From an uncultured Muribaculaceae bacterium (lineage in GTDB: Bacteria > Bacteroidota > Bacteroidia > Bacteroidales > Muribaculaceae): a DNA stretch of 64,000 nucleotides. Positions 38,184-46,851 of this stretch are shown in pieces; positions within the stretch are counted from its first letter, which is position 1; the number at the start of each line of letters is the position of its first letter. The position numbers were made by a program, and so were the translations under genes. The notes under the pieces were generated by a model. It did no database searches. It was given only the letters and a program-made list of their open reading frames with translations, and was not told the origin of the DNA. The stretch is from NCBI GenBank assembly GCA_910584055.1, contig CAJTZS010000022.1, forward strand, positions 6,771 to 70,770, given 5' to 3'.

Positions 38184-38215
38184 GAAGTTGTTTAAACAAG
38201 CTCTTAAACAACTTC
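38184..38215 (+). other. Intercistronic hairpin between GH36 and GH97-EEP
   Basis: Perfect 12-bp stem (38184-38195 with 38204-38215), 8-nt loop, no U-tract. The 16-mer TTTAAACAAGCTCTTA (38191-38206) recurs at 23510-23525. It may adjust mRNA stability between the two genes. Confidence 0.5.
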
Positions 38216-38257
38216 AATAGTTATCTTTATAGGACGGATAGGCCATAAACTGAAATA

Positions 38258-41254
38258 ATGAGAAAGATATTTATTGCTTTAGGATTGATATGTGTCGCCT
38301 TGGGTGTCTGGGGCGACACTTTTCTAAAATCGCCTGACGGGAATCTGAAGGTGTCGTTCGCTTTGACAAACAAAGGTGTGCCTACATATTCTCTCTCTTT
38401 CAAGGGGACTGAAATTGTCAGGACTTCACCGATGGGTTTCACCTTCGCAACCGGGACTTCGCTTGACCGTGGATTCAAGATTTACGGTGTCACACGTACC
38501 GAATGCGACAGCGTGTGGAGTCCGGTGTGGGGTGAGAACAGTGCGATACGCGAGAATTATAACGGAATGGTTGTCGGTCTCTCGAAGGGTGACAGGAGAA
38601 TAAACATAGAGTTCAGGGCTTTCAACGACGGCATAGGGTTCAGGTATATATTCCCCGGGAGTAAGGATTCCCTCCTTGTCGTGAAAGAGGAGAAGACCTC
38701 GTTTGCCATGACCGGAGACCATACGGCATGGTGGATTCCTCTCGACTATGATTCGCAGGAATATGAATACACAGAGTCGCGGCTCAGTGCCATCCCGCCA
38801 TCAAAAGGGGTGCAGACTTCGCTTATGATGAAGACGGATGCCGGAATATATGTAAACATACATGAGGCGGCTCTGGTGAATTTTCCCGCCATGCATCTCG
38901 ACTATAATAGGAAAAGCAAGACTTTCAAATCCCATCTGACGCCTCGTCCCGACGGGACGGCGGCGCATGTGACGACTCCGTTCAAGACACCTTGGCGAAC
39001 GGTGACGGTAAGCGACAAAGCCACCGACATCCTGGCCTCCAACCTGATTCTTAATCTGAACGAGGCCTGCAAGATTGAGGATACCTCATGGATACACCCG
39101 ATAAAATATATGGGTGTATGGTGGGAGATGATCACGGGAAAAAGCCGCTGGAGCTATACGAAAGCCGAGAATTTCGATTTGGCTACTTTCGATTATTCCA
39201 AGGCTAAGCCGCATGGACGGCATGGCGCTAACAATGAGAATGTCAGGAGATATATAGATTTCGCATCCAGACATGGTTTCGACCAGCTGCTTATAGAGGG
39301 ATGGAACGTAGGTTGGGAAGACTGGTACGGGAAGGAGAAGGATTATGTATTTGATTTCGTGACTCCCTATCCGGATTTTGACCTCGCTGCTTTGAACGGT
39401 TACGCAAAAGGGAAAGGAATCAAACTTATGATGCATCATGAGACTTCCGGATCGGTGGGGAATTATGAACGTCACCTTGATGCCGCCTACGACCTTATGA
39501 ACCGGTATGGGTATGACGCGGTGAAGAGCGGGTATGTTGGCAGGATATTGCCTAAGGGAGAATTCCATTACAGCCAGGATATTGTTAACCATTATCAGGA
39601 CGCGGTTGAGAAGGCCGCCGCAAAGCATATCATGGTCAACGGGCATGAGGCTGTGCGTCCCACCGGACTTTGCCGCACCTGGCCCAACCTTGTGGCGAAC
39701 GAGAGCGCGATGGGTCAGGAATATGCGGAGATGACTCCGCGGCATGTCACAATCCTCCCTTTCACGAGGCTACAGGGTGGTCCGATGGATTTCACACCGG
39801 GTATATTCAGAATGGATATTACTTCATTCGCGCCAGGTTATCAGGGGAAAAGGAAACGCGCCACGATTGCCAACCAGTTAGGACTTTATCTCACGATGTA
39901 TTCCCCGATACAGATGGCTGCGGATATGCCGGAACATTATGAGAGGCATATGGATGCTTTCCAATTTATAAAGGATGTGCCTGTTGACTGGAGCGAGAGC
40001 AGGTACCTCGATGCGGAGCCTGGAGACTATATCGTGGTTGCGCGAAAAGACAGGAACAGCGAGAATTGGTTTGTGGGAGGTGTGACCAACGAGGATGCGA
40101 GGGATTATGAACTCAGGTTTGATTTCTTGCCGGAAGGTGTGGAATATGAATGTACGATATATGCCGATGCACCGGACAGCGACGGCTTTACAAATCCGGA
40201 GAAGTATGAGATAAAGAGAAGCCGTGTCACGGCGGCCTCGGTGATTCCGGTAATGATGGCGCGTGCCGGAGGTTTCGCGGTGAGCCTCAAGCGTGTGTTC
40301 AGTATGCTTCAGCTCAACATATGGCAGGAATGCACGATGGTGGAGGGTGGATATGAGGCTCTTGTGGATGAAATATGGCGGCTTAAGCCGGATTTCGTCA
40401 CTCTCAGCGAGGTTCGTAATTACGGAGGCGTGGATTTCACCGGTAAACTATGCGGGTCGCTGCGAGACAAAGGTGTTGCATACTATTCATATCCGAGTGA
40501 GGATTCGGGGGTTATAAGCAGGTTTCCCATAAAAGAGTTTTCAACGGTTTATCCTCTAAAGGATGATTCAGGGACTATCTATCGGGCGGATGTGGATCTG
40601 GGAAATACAAAAATATCGGTTTATACCGCGCATCTCGATTGGCACAACTATTCATGTTACAACGCACGCGGATATGACGGGGCTACATGGAAGGAGACTT
40701 CGAAGCCGAAAAGCGCGGAGGAGATTCTGAAGCTCGGTTCAGTTTCCCGGCGGGTGGAGGAGATTGAGGCTTTCCTGAAGGATGCTAAAGGGAGGATGGC
40801 GGAAGGTTATGAGATTCTGTTGGGAGGTGATTTCAACGAACCCTCGTTCAAGGACTGGATTCAGGAGACGGCGCAGATGTTTGACCATAATGGTTTTGCC
40901 GTTGAGTGGCCCGTGACGAAGCTGCTTGATGATAATGGTTTCACGGACATGTGGAGGGCGCTCTATCCCGATCCGGTTAAGAATCCCGGTATCACTTATC
41001 CCTCTGACGTGCCTACGTTACCGGCTGAAAAGATCTGTTGGGCGCCTAAGGCCGATGACCGTGACCGGATAGACTTCATCTTCGGCAGCCGTAGGGTGAA
41101 GACTCTTGAGGCTGTAATCGTCGGTCCGCGTGCATCCATGTGCCGGTCCGAGAGGACTGAAGAACCTTCAGCCGACAGCATTGCCATTCCTGCCGGCACA
41201 TGGTTCTCCGACCACAAAGGCATCCTTGCGAAATTCGTTATTTCCGACCATTAG
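38258..41254 (+). CDS. Fusion of SusB-type GH97 alpha-glycosidase with an EEP (endonuclease/exonuclease/phosphatase) domain
   Basis: 998 residues with a signal peptide (1-19). Residues 20-680 are GH97: MMHHETS (Glu395), KGEFHY (Glu435), GHEAVRPTGLCRT (Glu464) and NESAMGQEYAEM (Glu488). Glu464 and Glu488 are 24 residues apart, as are the base/acid glutamates of inverting SusB, so an inverting alpha-glucosidase-type activity is likely. Residues 683-998 form an EEP fold with its catalytic set: QLNIWQ (Asn687), LSEV (Glu718), AHLDWH (His792), GGDFNEPS (Asp858/Asn860), DRIDFIF (Asp939) and WFSDHKG (Asp985/His986). GH97 is normally a stand-alone protein of 650-700 residues. EEP enzymes hydrolyse phosphoesters, so a phosphate-bearing glycan is a reasonable idea. 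The two domains are joined by a very short linker. Confidence 0.93.
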   Translation: MRKIFIALGLICVALGVWGDTFLKSPDGNLKVSFALTNKGVPTYSLSFKGTEIVRTSPMGFTFATGTSLDRGFKIYGVTRTECDSVWSPVWGENSAIRENYNGMVVGLSKGDRRINIEFRAFNDGIGFRYIFPGSKDSLLVVKEEKTSFAMTGDHTAWWIPLDYDSQEYEYTESRLSAIPPSKGVQTSLMMKTDAGIYVNIHEAALVNFPAMHLDYNRKSKTFKSHLTPRPDGTAAHVTTPFKTPWRTVTVSDKATDILASNLILNLNEACKIEDTSWIHPIKYMGVWWEMITGKSRWSYTKAENFDLATFDYSKAKPHGRHGANNENVRRYIDFASRHGFDQLLIEGWNVGWEDWYGKEKDYVFDFVTPYPDFDLAALNGYAKGKGIKLMMHHETSGSVGNYERHLDAAYDLMNRYGYDAVKSGYVGRILPKGEFHYSQDIVNHYQDAVEKAAAKHIMVNGHEAVRPTGLCRTWPNLVANESAMGQEYAEMTPRHVTILPFTRLQGGPMDFTPGIFRMDITSFAPGYQGKRKRATIANQLGLYLTMYSPIQMAADMPEHYERHMDAFQFIKDVPVDWSESRYLDAEPGDYIVVARKDRNSENWFVGGVTNEDARDYELRFDFLPEGVEYECTIYADAPDSDGFTNPEKYEIKRSRVTAASVIPVMMARAGGFAVSLKRVFSMLQLNIWQECTMVEGGYEALVDEIWRLKPDFVTLSEVRNYGGVDFTGKLCGSLRDKGVAYYSYPSEDSGVISRFPIKEFSTVYPLKDDSGTIYRADVDLGNTKISVYTAHLDWHNYSCYNARGYDGATWKETSKPKSAEEILKLGSVSRRVEEIEAFLKDAKGRMAEGYEILLGGDFNEPSFKDWIQETAQMFDHNGFAVEWPVTKLLDDNGFTDMWRALYPDPVKNPGITYPSDVPTLPAEKICWAPKADDRDRIDFIFGSRRVKTLEAVIVGPRASMCRSERTEEPSADSIAIPAGTWFSDHKGILAKFVISDH

Positions 41255-41259
41255 TCTCA

Positions 41260-41288
41260 GGCAGCCGTTGCGAGCAACAGCCGCTCCC
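41260..41288 (-). repeat. Third copy of the GTTGCTCGCAAC-core repeat
   Basis: The complement reads GGGAGCGGCTGTTGCTCGCA and continues ACGGCTGCC, matching the arms at 25991-26019 and 26074-26102. It follows the GH97-EEP stop by 6 nt. Confidence 0.65.
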
Positions 41289-41370
41289 AAGATACCTTTG
41301 TCGTAGAACTCAATCGAGGAGTTTTGCATGGATTCAAGGATGAAGCCCGTGCGTAGTTTTGGGGTATAGG

Positions 41371-41402
41371 TTTGGCGGTTGGGGGGAATTTTGTTAATTT
41401 TG
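41371..41402 (+). promoter_or_regulatory. Bacteroidetes-type promoter for the acyl-CoA synthetase gene
   Basis: TTTG (41371-41374), 20 nt, TAATTTTG (41395-41402): a full consensus match 63 nt before ATG 41466. An extra TAGTTTTG lies at 41354-41361. Confidence 0.75.
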
Positions 41403-41465
41403 CAGTGAACTATGTGGAACGGCTGTGCCGTTTTAGAAGAGTAATCACACAGTTCGTGTAAACCA

Positions 41466-43280
41466 ATGGCAAATAAACTGGTTGAAATAGTACCTAAAAA
41501 CGCGCAGAGACTGAAAGGGCGTGAGGCCTACCGCTTCTGCTGGCGCAAGGATGGCGAATGGCTTTCGACTCCCTGGGAGGAGTTTGCCGTCCAGGTGGAG
41601 GTGGCTGCAAAGTCTTTCGCTATGCTTGGACTTTTGGAAAAAGATACGATAGCTATCTGTTCCCCGAATACGCCTCAGATATTGATAACGGAATTGGGAG
41701 CGTTCAAGAATCGTCTCGCGTCTATTCCCATATATTCGAGCAGTTCGCAGACCCAATATGATTTCATAGTTTCCGATGGCGGTGCTTCTGTCCTTTTTGT
41801 TGGCGACAGCCATCAGTATCCCCTCGCATACAATCATTGGAAATCCCATCCCGACAAAATACGGAAAATCGTCATCTTCAAGAACGATGGCCTTGATTTG
41901 AGGGAAGACGACACAGTCTCTATTTTCTGGGACGATTTTGTGCGCCTCGGCATGAACGCCCCCGAGGACGTGGCGCGTGAAGTGACGGCCCGTGCCGAAC
42001 GTGGCTTGCCGGAAGACATGGCTACACTTATATATACATCCGGCACCACTGGAGAGCCTAAGGGTGTGGTCATTACCCATTCCAATTATGATGCAGCCAT
42101 GGAGATGCACCTTAAGCTGCTCCGTGGAATAAAGGACGATGACCTATCGATGGCTTTCCTGCCGATGTCTCACATTTTGGAGAAGGCTTGGTGCTTTTTC
42201 TGTATCACGCGAGGTTTGGCTATTGCCGTCAACTATGACCCCCGGCTCATTCAGGATACTATTCATGAGGTGAAGCCGAACCTTATGTGCTGTGTGCCCC
42301 GTTTCTGGGAGAAGGTTTATGCCGGAGTGAAGGAGAAAATCGCAGGCATGAGCAAGATGCAGCGGATTATGGTAAACCGCGCGTTGAAGGTGGGTCATAA
42401 GAGAAATCTCGATTACAGGCGCGTGGGCAAGAAAGCTCCATGGCTCGTGGAGAAGGAATATCAGTTCTGGAATAAGAATATTTTCCAGAAACTCAAAGAT
42501 GCAATCGGCATACCGAACCCGAATTTCTTTCCTACAGCGGGCGCGCCGCTCAGCGACCGCATATGCGAATTCATGCGTTCCGTGGGAATAGACATAATAA
42601 TAGGTTATGGTCTGAGCGAGACAACGGCTACCGTGAGTTGCTATCCCGATTATGATTATGAGATAGGCACGGTGGGGTTGCCTCTGCCCGGCGTTAAGGT
42701 TCGCATAGACGATAACGGAGAAATCCTCGTGAAGGCGGCAACCGTGACTCCCGGGTATTATAACAATCCGGATGCCAATGCGAAGGCCTTTACTGATGAC
42801 GGCTATTTCCGCACCGGTGATGCCGGTCATTTCACACCGTCGGGAGCGTTGGTGCTGACAGAGCGAGTCAAAGACCTTTTCAAGACATCCAACGGCAAGT
42901 ATATCGCTCCTCAGATGCTCGAAAGCCGTCTTGCCGAGAATAAGTATATTGACGAGGTTGCTGTCATAGGTGACCAACGTAAATATGTGACCGCATTGGT
43001 TGTGCCGAACCTTTCGCAGCTACGTAGATGGGCGGAGAAGGTTGGTGTTCCTTTTGACGACAGTGTAGCCCTGTGTGCCGATCCACGCACGGTTGCCTTT
43101 ATGATGTCGGAGATTGCACCGGTGCAGGCAGACCTTGCCGAATTTGAGAAGATTAAAAAAATAACGCTCCTTCCCCATCATTTCTCTATCATGAACGGGG
43201 AGGTGACGAATACGATGAAAGTGCGCCGTCCGGTTGTGAACGAACGGTATGCCAAGGAAATCGAAAAAATGTATGAATAG
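41466..43280 (+). CDS. Long-chain fatty acid-CoA ligase (AMP-binding enzyme)
   Basis: 604 residues. The AMP-binding P-loop TLIYTSGTTGEPKGVVITHSN (188-207) is present, with the A5 region GYGLSETTATVSC, YFRTGDAGHFTPSG and the lysine-rich A8-A10 end (VKDLFKTSNGKYIAPQMLESR, NTMKVRRPVV). It activates fatty acids with ATP and CoA for lipid synthesis or turnover; cytosolic or membrane-associated. Monocistronic with its own promoter; prfB starts 99 nt downstream. Confidence 0.93.
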   Translation: MANKLVEIVPKNAQRLKGREAYRFCWRKDGEWLSTPWEEFAVQVEVAAKSFAMLGLLEKDTIAICSPNTPQILITELGAFKNRLASIPIYSSSSQTQYDFIVSDGGASVLFVGDSHQYPLAYNHWKSHPDKIRKIVIFKNDGLDLREDDTVSIFWDDFVRLGMNAPEDVAREVTARAERGLPEDMATLIYTSGTTGEPKGVVITHSNYDAAMEMHLKLLRGIKDDDLSMAFLPMSHILEKAWCFFCITRGLAIAVNYDPRLIQDTIHEVKPNLMCCVPRFWEKVYAGVKEKIAGMSKMQRIMVNRALKVGHKRNLDYRRVGKKAPWLVEKEYQFWNKNIFQKLKDAIGIPNPNFFPTAGAPLSDRICEFMRSVGIDIIIGYGLSETTATVSCYPDYDYEIGTVGLPLPGVKVRIDDNGEILVKAATVTPGYYNNPDANAKAFTDDGYFRTGDAGHFTPSGALVLTERVKDLFKTSNGKYIAPQMLESRLAENKYIDEVAVIGDQRKYVTALVVPNLSQLRRWAEKVGVPFDDSVALCADPRTVAFMMSEIAPVQADLAEFEKIKKITLLPHHFSIMNGEVTNTMKVRRPVVNERYAKEIEKMYE

Positions 43281-43286
43281 AGGCGT

Positions 43287-43371
43287 TGGGGTTAGGCTTT
43301 AGGCATTGGGCGTTAGGCATTAGAAGCTTCGTCGAATGTTCTCTAAAGCCTAAAGCCTAAAGCCTAAAGCC
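43287..43371. repeat. TAAAGCC heptamer array facing inverted GGCTTTA/GGCATTA words
   Basis: Four perfect TAAAGCC units (43344-43371) are preceded at about 43290-43322 by GGCTTTAGGCATTGGGCGTT-like sequence that can pair with them, forming a hairpin just before the prfB start. Confidence 0.6.
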
Positions 43372-43379
43372 TAAGTATA

Positions 43380-44492
43380 ATGATAACACTCGAACAGCTT
43401 AAAGATGCAGAAGAGCGCACAGCCGCGCTGAAGAAATATCTCGACATAGATTCGAAAAAGATAGAAGTCGAGGAGGAAGAGTTGCGCACCCACGTTGCGG
43501 ATTTTTGGGATGACCGCGAGAAGGCGGAGCTGCAGATGCGCAAGATCAAGGAGCTTCATTTCTGGATTGATTCCTACACCGCTCTCGAAAAGCAGGTGGA
43601 GGAGCTGCAGCTCGCCATGGATTTTATCAAGGAAGGCCTTGTCTCCGAGGAGGAGGTTGACCAGCAGTATGCCGCTGTCGAGAAAGAACTCGAGCGCCTT
43701 GAACTTCGCAACATGCTACGTCGCGAGGAAGACAAGCTGGGGGTAGTGCTCAAGATAAACTCAGGCGCCGGCGGCACCGAGAGCCAGGATTGGGCGCAGA
43801 TGCTCATGCGCCTTTATCTGCGCTATGCGGAGCGTCACGGCTACAAAACATCCATTGCCCAGCTTCTCGAAGGGGATGAGGCGGGTATCAAATCCGTGAC
43901 TATAAACATCGAAGGGGATTATGCCTACGGCTTCCTTAAGAGCGAGAACGGTGTTCACCGTCTTGTGCGTGTCAGTCCATACAATGCCCAAGGGAAGCGC
44001 ATGACATCCTTCGCCTCGGTTTTCGTAACCCCGCTGGTTGACGACACGATCGAGGTTAATGTCGAAACTGCCCGTATATCATGGGACACGTTCCGAAGCG
44101 GCGGCGCAGGCGGTCAGAACGTCAATAAAGTGGAGTCGGGAGTGCGTCTGCGTTATCAATACAAAGACCCCTATACCGGAGAGGAAGAGGAGATACTCAT
44201 TGAGAACACCGAGACCCGCGACCAGCCCAAGAATAAGGAGAACGCGATGCGTCAGTTGCGTTCGATACTTTACGACAAAGAGCTTCAGCACCGTATGGAG
44301 GAGCAGGCGAAAGTTGAGGCCGGCAAGAAAAAGATAGAGTGGGGTAGCCAGATCCGCAGCTACGTTTTCGATGACCGCCGCGTGAAAGATCACCGCACAA
44401 ACTATCAGACCTCCGACGTGAACGGAGTCATGGATGGCGAAATCGATGAATTCATCAAGGCCTACCTTATGGAATTTGCAGGCAACCAATGA
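43380..44492 (+). CDS. prfB: Peptide chain release factor 2 (RF2), in-frame form without programmed frameshift
   Basis: 370 residues. The GGQ motif is in RSGGAGGQNVNKVES (Gly244-Gln246) and the codon-recognition region is HRLVRVSPYNAQGKRMTSF, with SPY (199-201) in place of the usual SPF. RF2 releases peptides at UGA and UAA. Most prfB genes need a +1 shift at CUU UGA C near codon 25; here the matching place reads TAT CTC GAC (43437-43445) and the frame is continuous, so this feedback control is absent. Its last 26 nt overlap the converging GT9 gene. Confidence 0.95.
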   Translation: MITLEQLKDAEERTAALKKYLDIDSKKIEVEEEELRTHVADFWDDREKAELQMRKIKELHFWIDSYTALEKQVEELQLAMDFIKEGLVSEEEVDQQYAAVEKELERLELRNMLRREEDKLGVVLKINSGAGGTESQDWAQMLMRLYLRYAERHGYKTSIAQLLEGDEAGIKSVTINIEGDYAYGFLKSENGVHRLVRVSPYNAQGKRMTSFASVFVTPLVDDTIEVNVETARISWDTFRSGGAGGQNVNKVESGVRLRYQYKDPYTGEEEEILIENTETRDQPKNKENAMRQLRSILYDKELQHRMEEQAKVEAGKKKIEWGSQIRSYVFDDRRVKDHRTNYQTSDVNGVMDGEIDEFIKAYLMEFAGNQ

Positions 44493-45516
44493 TCATCTGG
44501 GGTGTTATGCCCCGTAGACAGTGATAATCGCCGCGCATGCATGGTTTGTTTCCGAACACCGAGCATGGGCGGCATGTCATGTCAAGCTGCACGGCATCGG
44601 CGGGATTCTGCTGCCATCCGAGGAATCCGGTATAGGGGTGCGTGGCTCCCCATACGCTCACCGTGCGTAGGCCTACGAGCGAAGCGAGGTGCATGTTGGC
44701 GGAATCCATGGAGAGCATTGTGTCGCAATGGCTGAGGAGCGACAGTTCCGCCCCGATGCCGAGGGATGCCGAAGCCATGTTGATGATGTTCGGGTATTTT
44801 GCGGCGAGAGTCTCTATCTGGCTCTCCTCTTCTGGACCGAAGCCGAAAATGAATATGCGGGTATTGGAGCGTTCTGCGAAATGAGCCGCCACTTTCTCCA
44901 TCAGCTCGAAAGGATATATCTTGCCCGGATGTTTGGCAAACGGGGCTATGGCGAGCCAGTATTCCCCCTCTTTCTTCGGAGGACAGATGTCGCGGAATTC
45001 CAAAGGATTCCCCTTCCCATCGCCATAGAGCGATCGGAATGAATCGGCAAGCGTGATGCTGGCGCACCTGAATACCTCCTCGTAACGTTCCGGTGTGGGC
45101 TTCAGCTGTATGAGCACCTTGTGGTTGGGGCGGGTGAGCTTCTTTTTGTCGGCGCGTCCTTTGTCGATATGGCGGCATTTCACGCCCCGGAGCATAAGGA
45201 ATTTGCGCAGCAGTTTTGTGCGCAACACATCATGGAGATCTACGTACGTGTCGATATGGAAACGTGATTTCAGAGCTCCTGCCAAACGCCATATTCCTGT
45301 CGCGCCCTTATAGTTGTTCAAGTCAATTCCCACAACTGTCAGGTTGTCGGGCTTGTTGATGAATATCTGGGCCGGATGGTTTCGCGTTAGAAAATAGAAA
45401 TTGTAGTCCGGGTTTGCAATGCAGGCATTGTAAACCGATGGCAGTGTCATGGCGACGTCCCCTAAAGCCGAGAAGCGGCTGATCAGCACATTCCGGGTCT
45501 TATTTTTTCTTTGCAT
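44467..45516 (-). CDS. GT9 (heptosyltransferase-like) glycosyltransferase
   Basis: 349 residues. N-terminal NVLISRFSALGDVAMTLPSV is typical of GT9 heptosyltransferases; the C-terminal sugar-nucleotide region has WLAIAPFAKHPGKIYP, LLSHCDTMLSMDSANMHLASLVGLRTVSVWG and HPYTGFLGW. It probably adds heptose or another sugar to the lipopolysaccharide core in the cytoplasm. It overlaps the upstream DUF4254 gene by 17 nt (same operon) and the converging prfB by 26 nt. Confidence 0.88.
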   Translation of the reverse strand: MQRKNKTRNVLISRFSALGDVAMTLPSVYNACIANPDYNFYFLTRNHPAQIFINKPDNLTVVGIDLNNYKGATGIWRLAGALKSRFHIDTYVDLHDVLRTKLLRKFLMLRGVKCRHIDKGRADKKKLTRPNHKVLIQLKPTPERYEEVFRCASITLADSFRSLYGDGKGNPLEFRDICPPKKEGEYWLAIAPFAKHPGKIYPFELMEKVAAHFAERSNTRIFIFGFGPEEESQIETLAAKYPNIINMASASLGIGAELSLLSHCDTMLSMDSANMHLASLVGLRTVSVWGATHPYTGFLGWQQNPADAVQLDMTCRPCSVFGNKPCMRGDYHCLRGITPQMIIGCLQIP

Positions 45517-46111
45517 AGAGCACCGGGTTTGTTGCCGGATCGTTGTAGAGTTTCATCTGGCGGTAGACCTTCATATACTTCCTGCCTGCCTCGATATCCT
45601 CAAGAAGGGAGTCGATGGCAGTGGTGAGGTCATCGCGCTGTTCGAGGAGCACGTCAAGTTTTGCGCGGCTCTTGGCTATATGTTCCGCTGACGCGTCACC
45701 ACGTTCGGCTTGCTCGCGCATATGCCAGATCTTTAAAGCGAGGATGGAGAGGCGGTCGAGAGCCCATGCGGGGGATTCTGTATTGATAGTGGCATCCTGA
45801 AGGGGGATGACATCTTTGTATAGGTCGCGGAACCAGGTGTCAATATCCTCAACCATATCTGTGCGCACCTGATTCGAACGGTCGATACGGCGTTTGAGCG
45901 CCACGGCATCCACAGGATTTATTTCGGGGTCGCGAATGATGTCCTCAAGATGCCACTGCACGGCATCCACCCAGTTCTTACTATAGAAAATAGCCTCAAG
46001 CGATCCCTCCTCGAAAGGATTGGCGCAAGGGGTGTCAACGTTGTCGGTCTTGTGATAATCGGCCACACAGCGGTCAAATACCCTGTTGGCCATTTCTGCG
46101 CTATTTTTCAT
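45500..46111 (-). CDS. DUF4254-family protein
   Basis: 203 residues, largely alpha-helical, with no signal peptide or membrane helix. Features: NPFEEGSLEAIFYSKNWVDAVQWHLEDIIRDPEI and a long charged helix near the C-terminus. DUF4254 proteins are common in Bacteroidetes and often accompany GT9 transferases, as here with a 17-nt overlap, so a link to cell-surface glycan assembly is inferred. No activity is known to me. Confidence 0.8.
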   Translation of the reverse strand: MKNSAEMANRVFDRCVADYHKTDNVDTPCANPFEEGSLEAIFYSKNWVDAVQWHLEDIIRDPEINPVDAVALKRRIDRSNQVRTDMVEDIDTWFRDLYKDVIPLQDATINTESPAWALDRLSILALKIWHMREQAERGDASAEHIAKSRAKLDVLLEQRDDLTTAIDSLLEDIEAGRKYMKVYRQMKLYNDPATNPVLYAKKK

Positions 46112-46139
46112 CGGTAGTTAGCTTTGAATTTTCAGTTTC

Positions 46140-46169
46140 CAAAAATAAGCAAAAAAACGGAAATACAAA
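46140..46169 (-). promoter_or_regulatory. Promoter for the DUF4254-GT9 operon
   Basis: On the minus strand TTTG (46169-46166), 18 nt, TATTTTTG (46147-46140), about 29 nt before ATG 46111. Spacing is slightly short. Confidence 0.6.
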
Positions 46170-46260
46170 AATCCGGTTCTATTTTTTGCGCTTATCCCGG
46201 GAAAAGAGGTGAAGGCTTATTTTAAATAATCTTTAAACTGTGCATAACAACATAGTAACG

Positions 46261-46421
46261 AATTACTCAGCTATACAAATCCTTTGGGTGTCAGCTAAAT
46301 GTAGGGATGCTCCCCGGAGCATCCGAACTTACGTGGCGGCCTTTCCCATTTTGCGGCTGCACCATGGTGCAGCCCTACGTTGATACTCAATAATTTATAA
46401 AAATAATGTAGCTGAGTAATT
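46261..46421. repeat. 161-bp noncoding element with 13-bp terminal inverted repeats and two internal palindromes
   Basis: Ends AATTACTCAGCTA (46261-46273) and TAGCTGAGTAATT (46409-46421) are perfectly inverted. Inside lie GGATGCTCC-CC-GGAGCATCC and the perfect palindrome GGCTGCACCATGGTGCAGCC. AACAACATA occurs outside each end (46246-46254, 46424-46432), close to but not touching the repeats. It fills the gap between the DUF4254 promoter and the next gene, and no ORF is present. Confidence 0.65.
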
Positions 46422-46482
46422 ACAACAACATACTGCGGGGAGATGTTATATTAATGAAAGACATCAGTTGTTGGAAGTTGCT

Positions 46483-46815
46483 ATGAAAGTTATAAGGAAT
46501 AGGATAATACCCTTCGGATGTAGGTATGGGGCAATCAATCTTTTCGGAGTGTTGTTTGTCAAGAAGGGTATGGAGGTCACTCCCGAGGTTGCCAATCATG
46601 AAAAGATCCATACGGCGCAGTTGCGGGAATTGCTGTTTATTCCTTTTTACGTCATATATGTGTTGGAATGGCTGTGGCATCTTGCGCGACACCGGGGCGA
46701 TTCTTACCGCGCATACAGGGACATCTCGTTCGAACGGGAGGCATATGACCATGCCTCCGATTTGGGGTATCTGGCTCGCCGTCGCTATTTGGCACAATGG
46801 CGACGGTCTCTATAG
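46483..46815 (+). CDS. Small putative membrane protein with an HExxH motif
   Basis: 110 residues from ATG 46483; a TTG at 46468 would add five. It has NHEKIH (His39-Glu40-x-x-His43), a zinc-metalloprotease-type motif, then a hydrophobic helix (LLFIPFYVIYVLEWLWHL, 50-67) and ISFEREAYDHA, whose glutamates (84, 86) could be a third ligand. Small HExxH membrane proteins are seen in Bacteroidetes without known substrates. Peptidase activity is a guess; metal binding is plausible. Confidence 0.6.
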   Translation: MKVIRNRIIPFGCRYGAINLFGVLFVKKGMEVTPEVANHEKIHTAQLRELLFIPFYVIYVLEWLWHLARHRGDSYRAYRDISFEREAYDHASDLGYLARRRYLAQWRRSL

Positions 46816-46833
46816 ATATAGCGCGATTTTTTG

Positions 46834-46841
46834 TAATTTTG
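46834..46841 (+). promoter_or_regulatory. Promoter -7 box for the amino-acid permease gene
   Basis: TAATTTTG matches TAnnTTTG. Transcription would begin near 46848, just before the hairpin at 46852-46893. No clear -33 box. Confidence 0.55.
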
Positions 46842-46851
46842 CATTCCATTG

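Noticed and set aside
38288..38310. ATGTGTCGCCTTG within the GH97 start region as a fourth sigma promoter
   Set aside because: The boxes are fused without the 14-nt spacer and the site is inside coding sequence.
43344..43371. Short array that might be taken for CRISPR repeats
   Set aside because: Units are 7 bp with no spacers; a simple tandem repeat.
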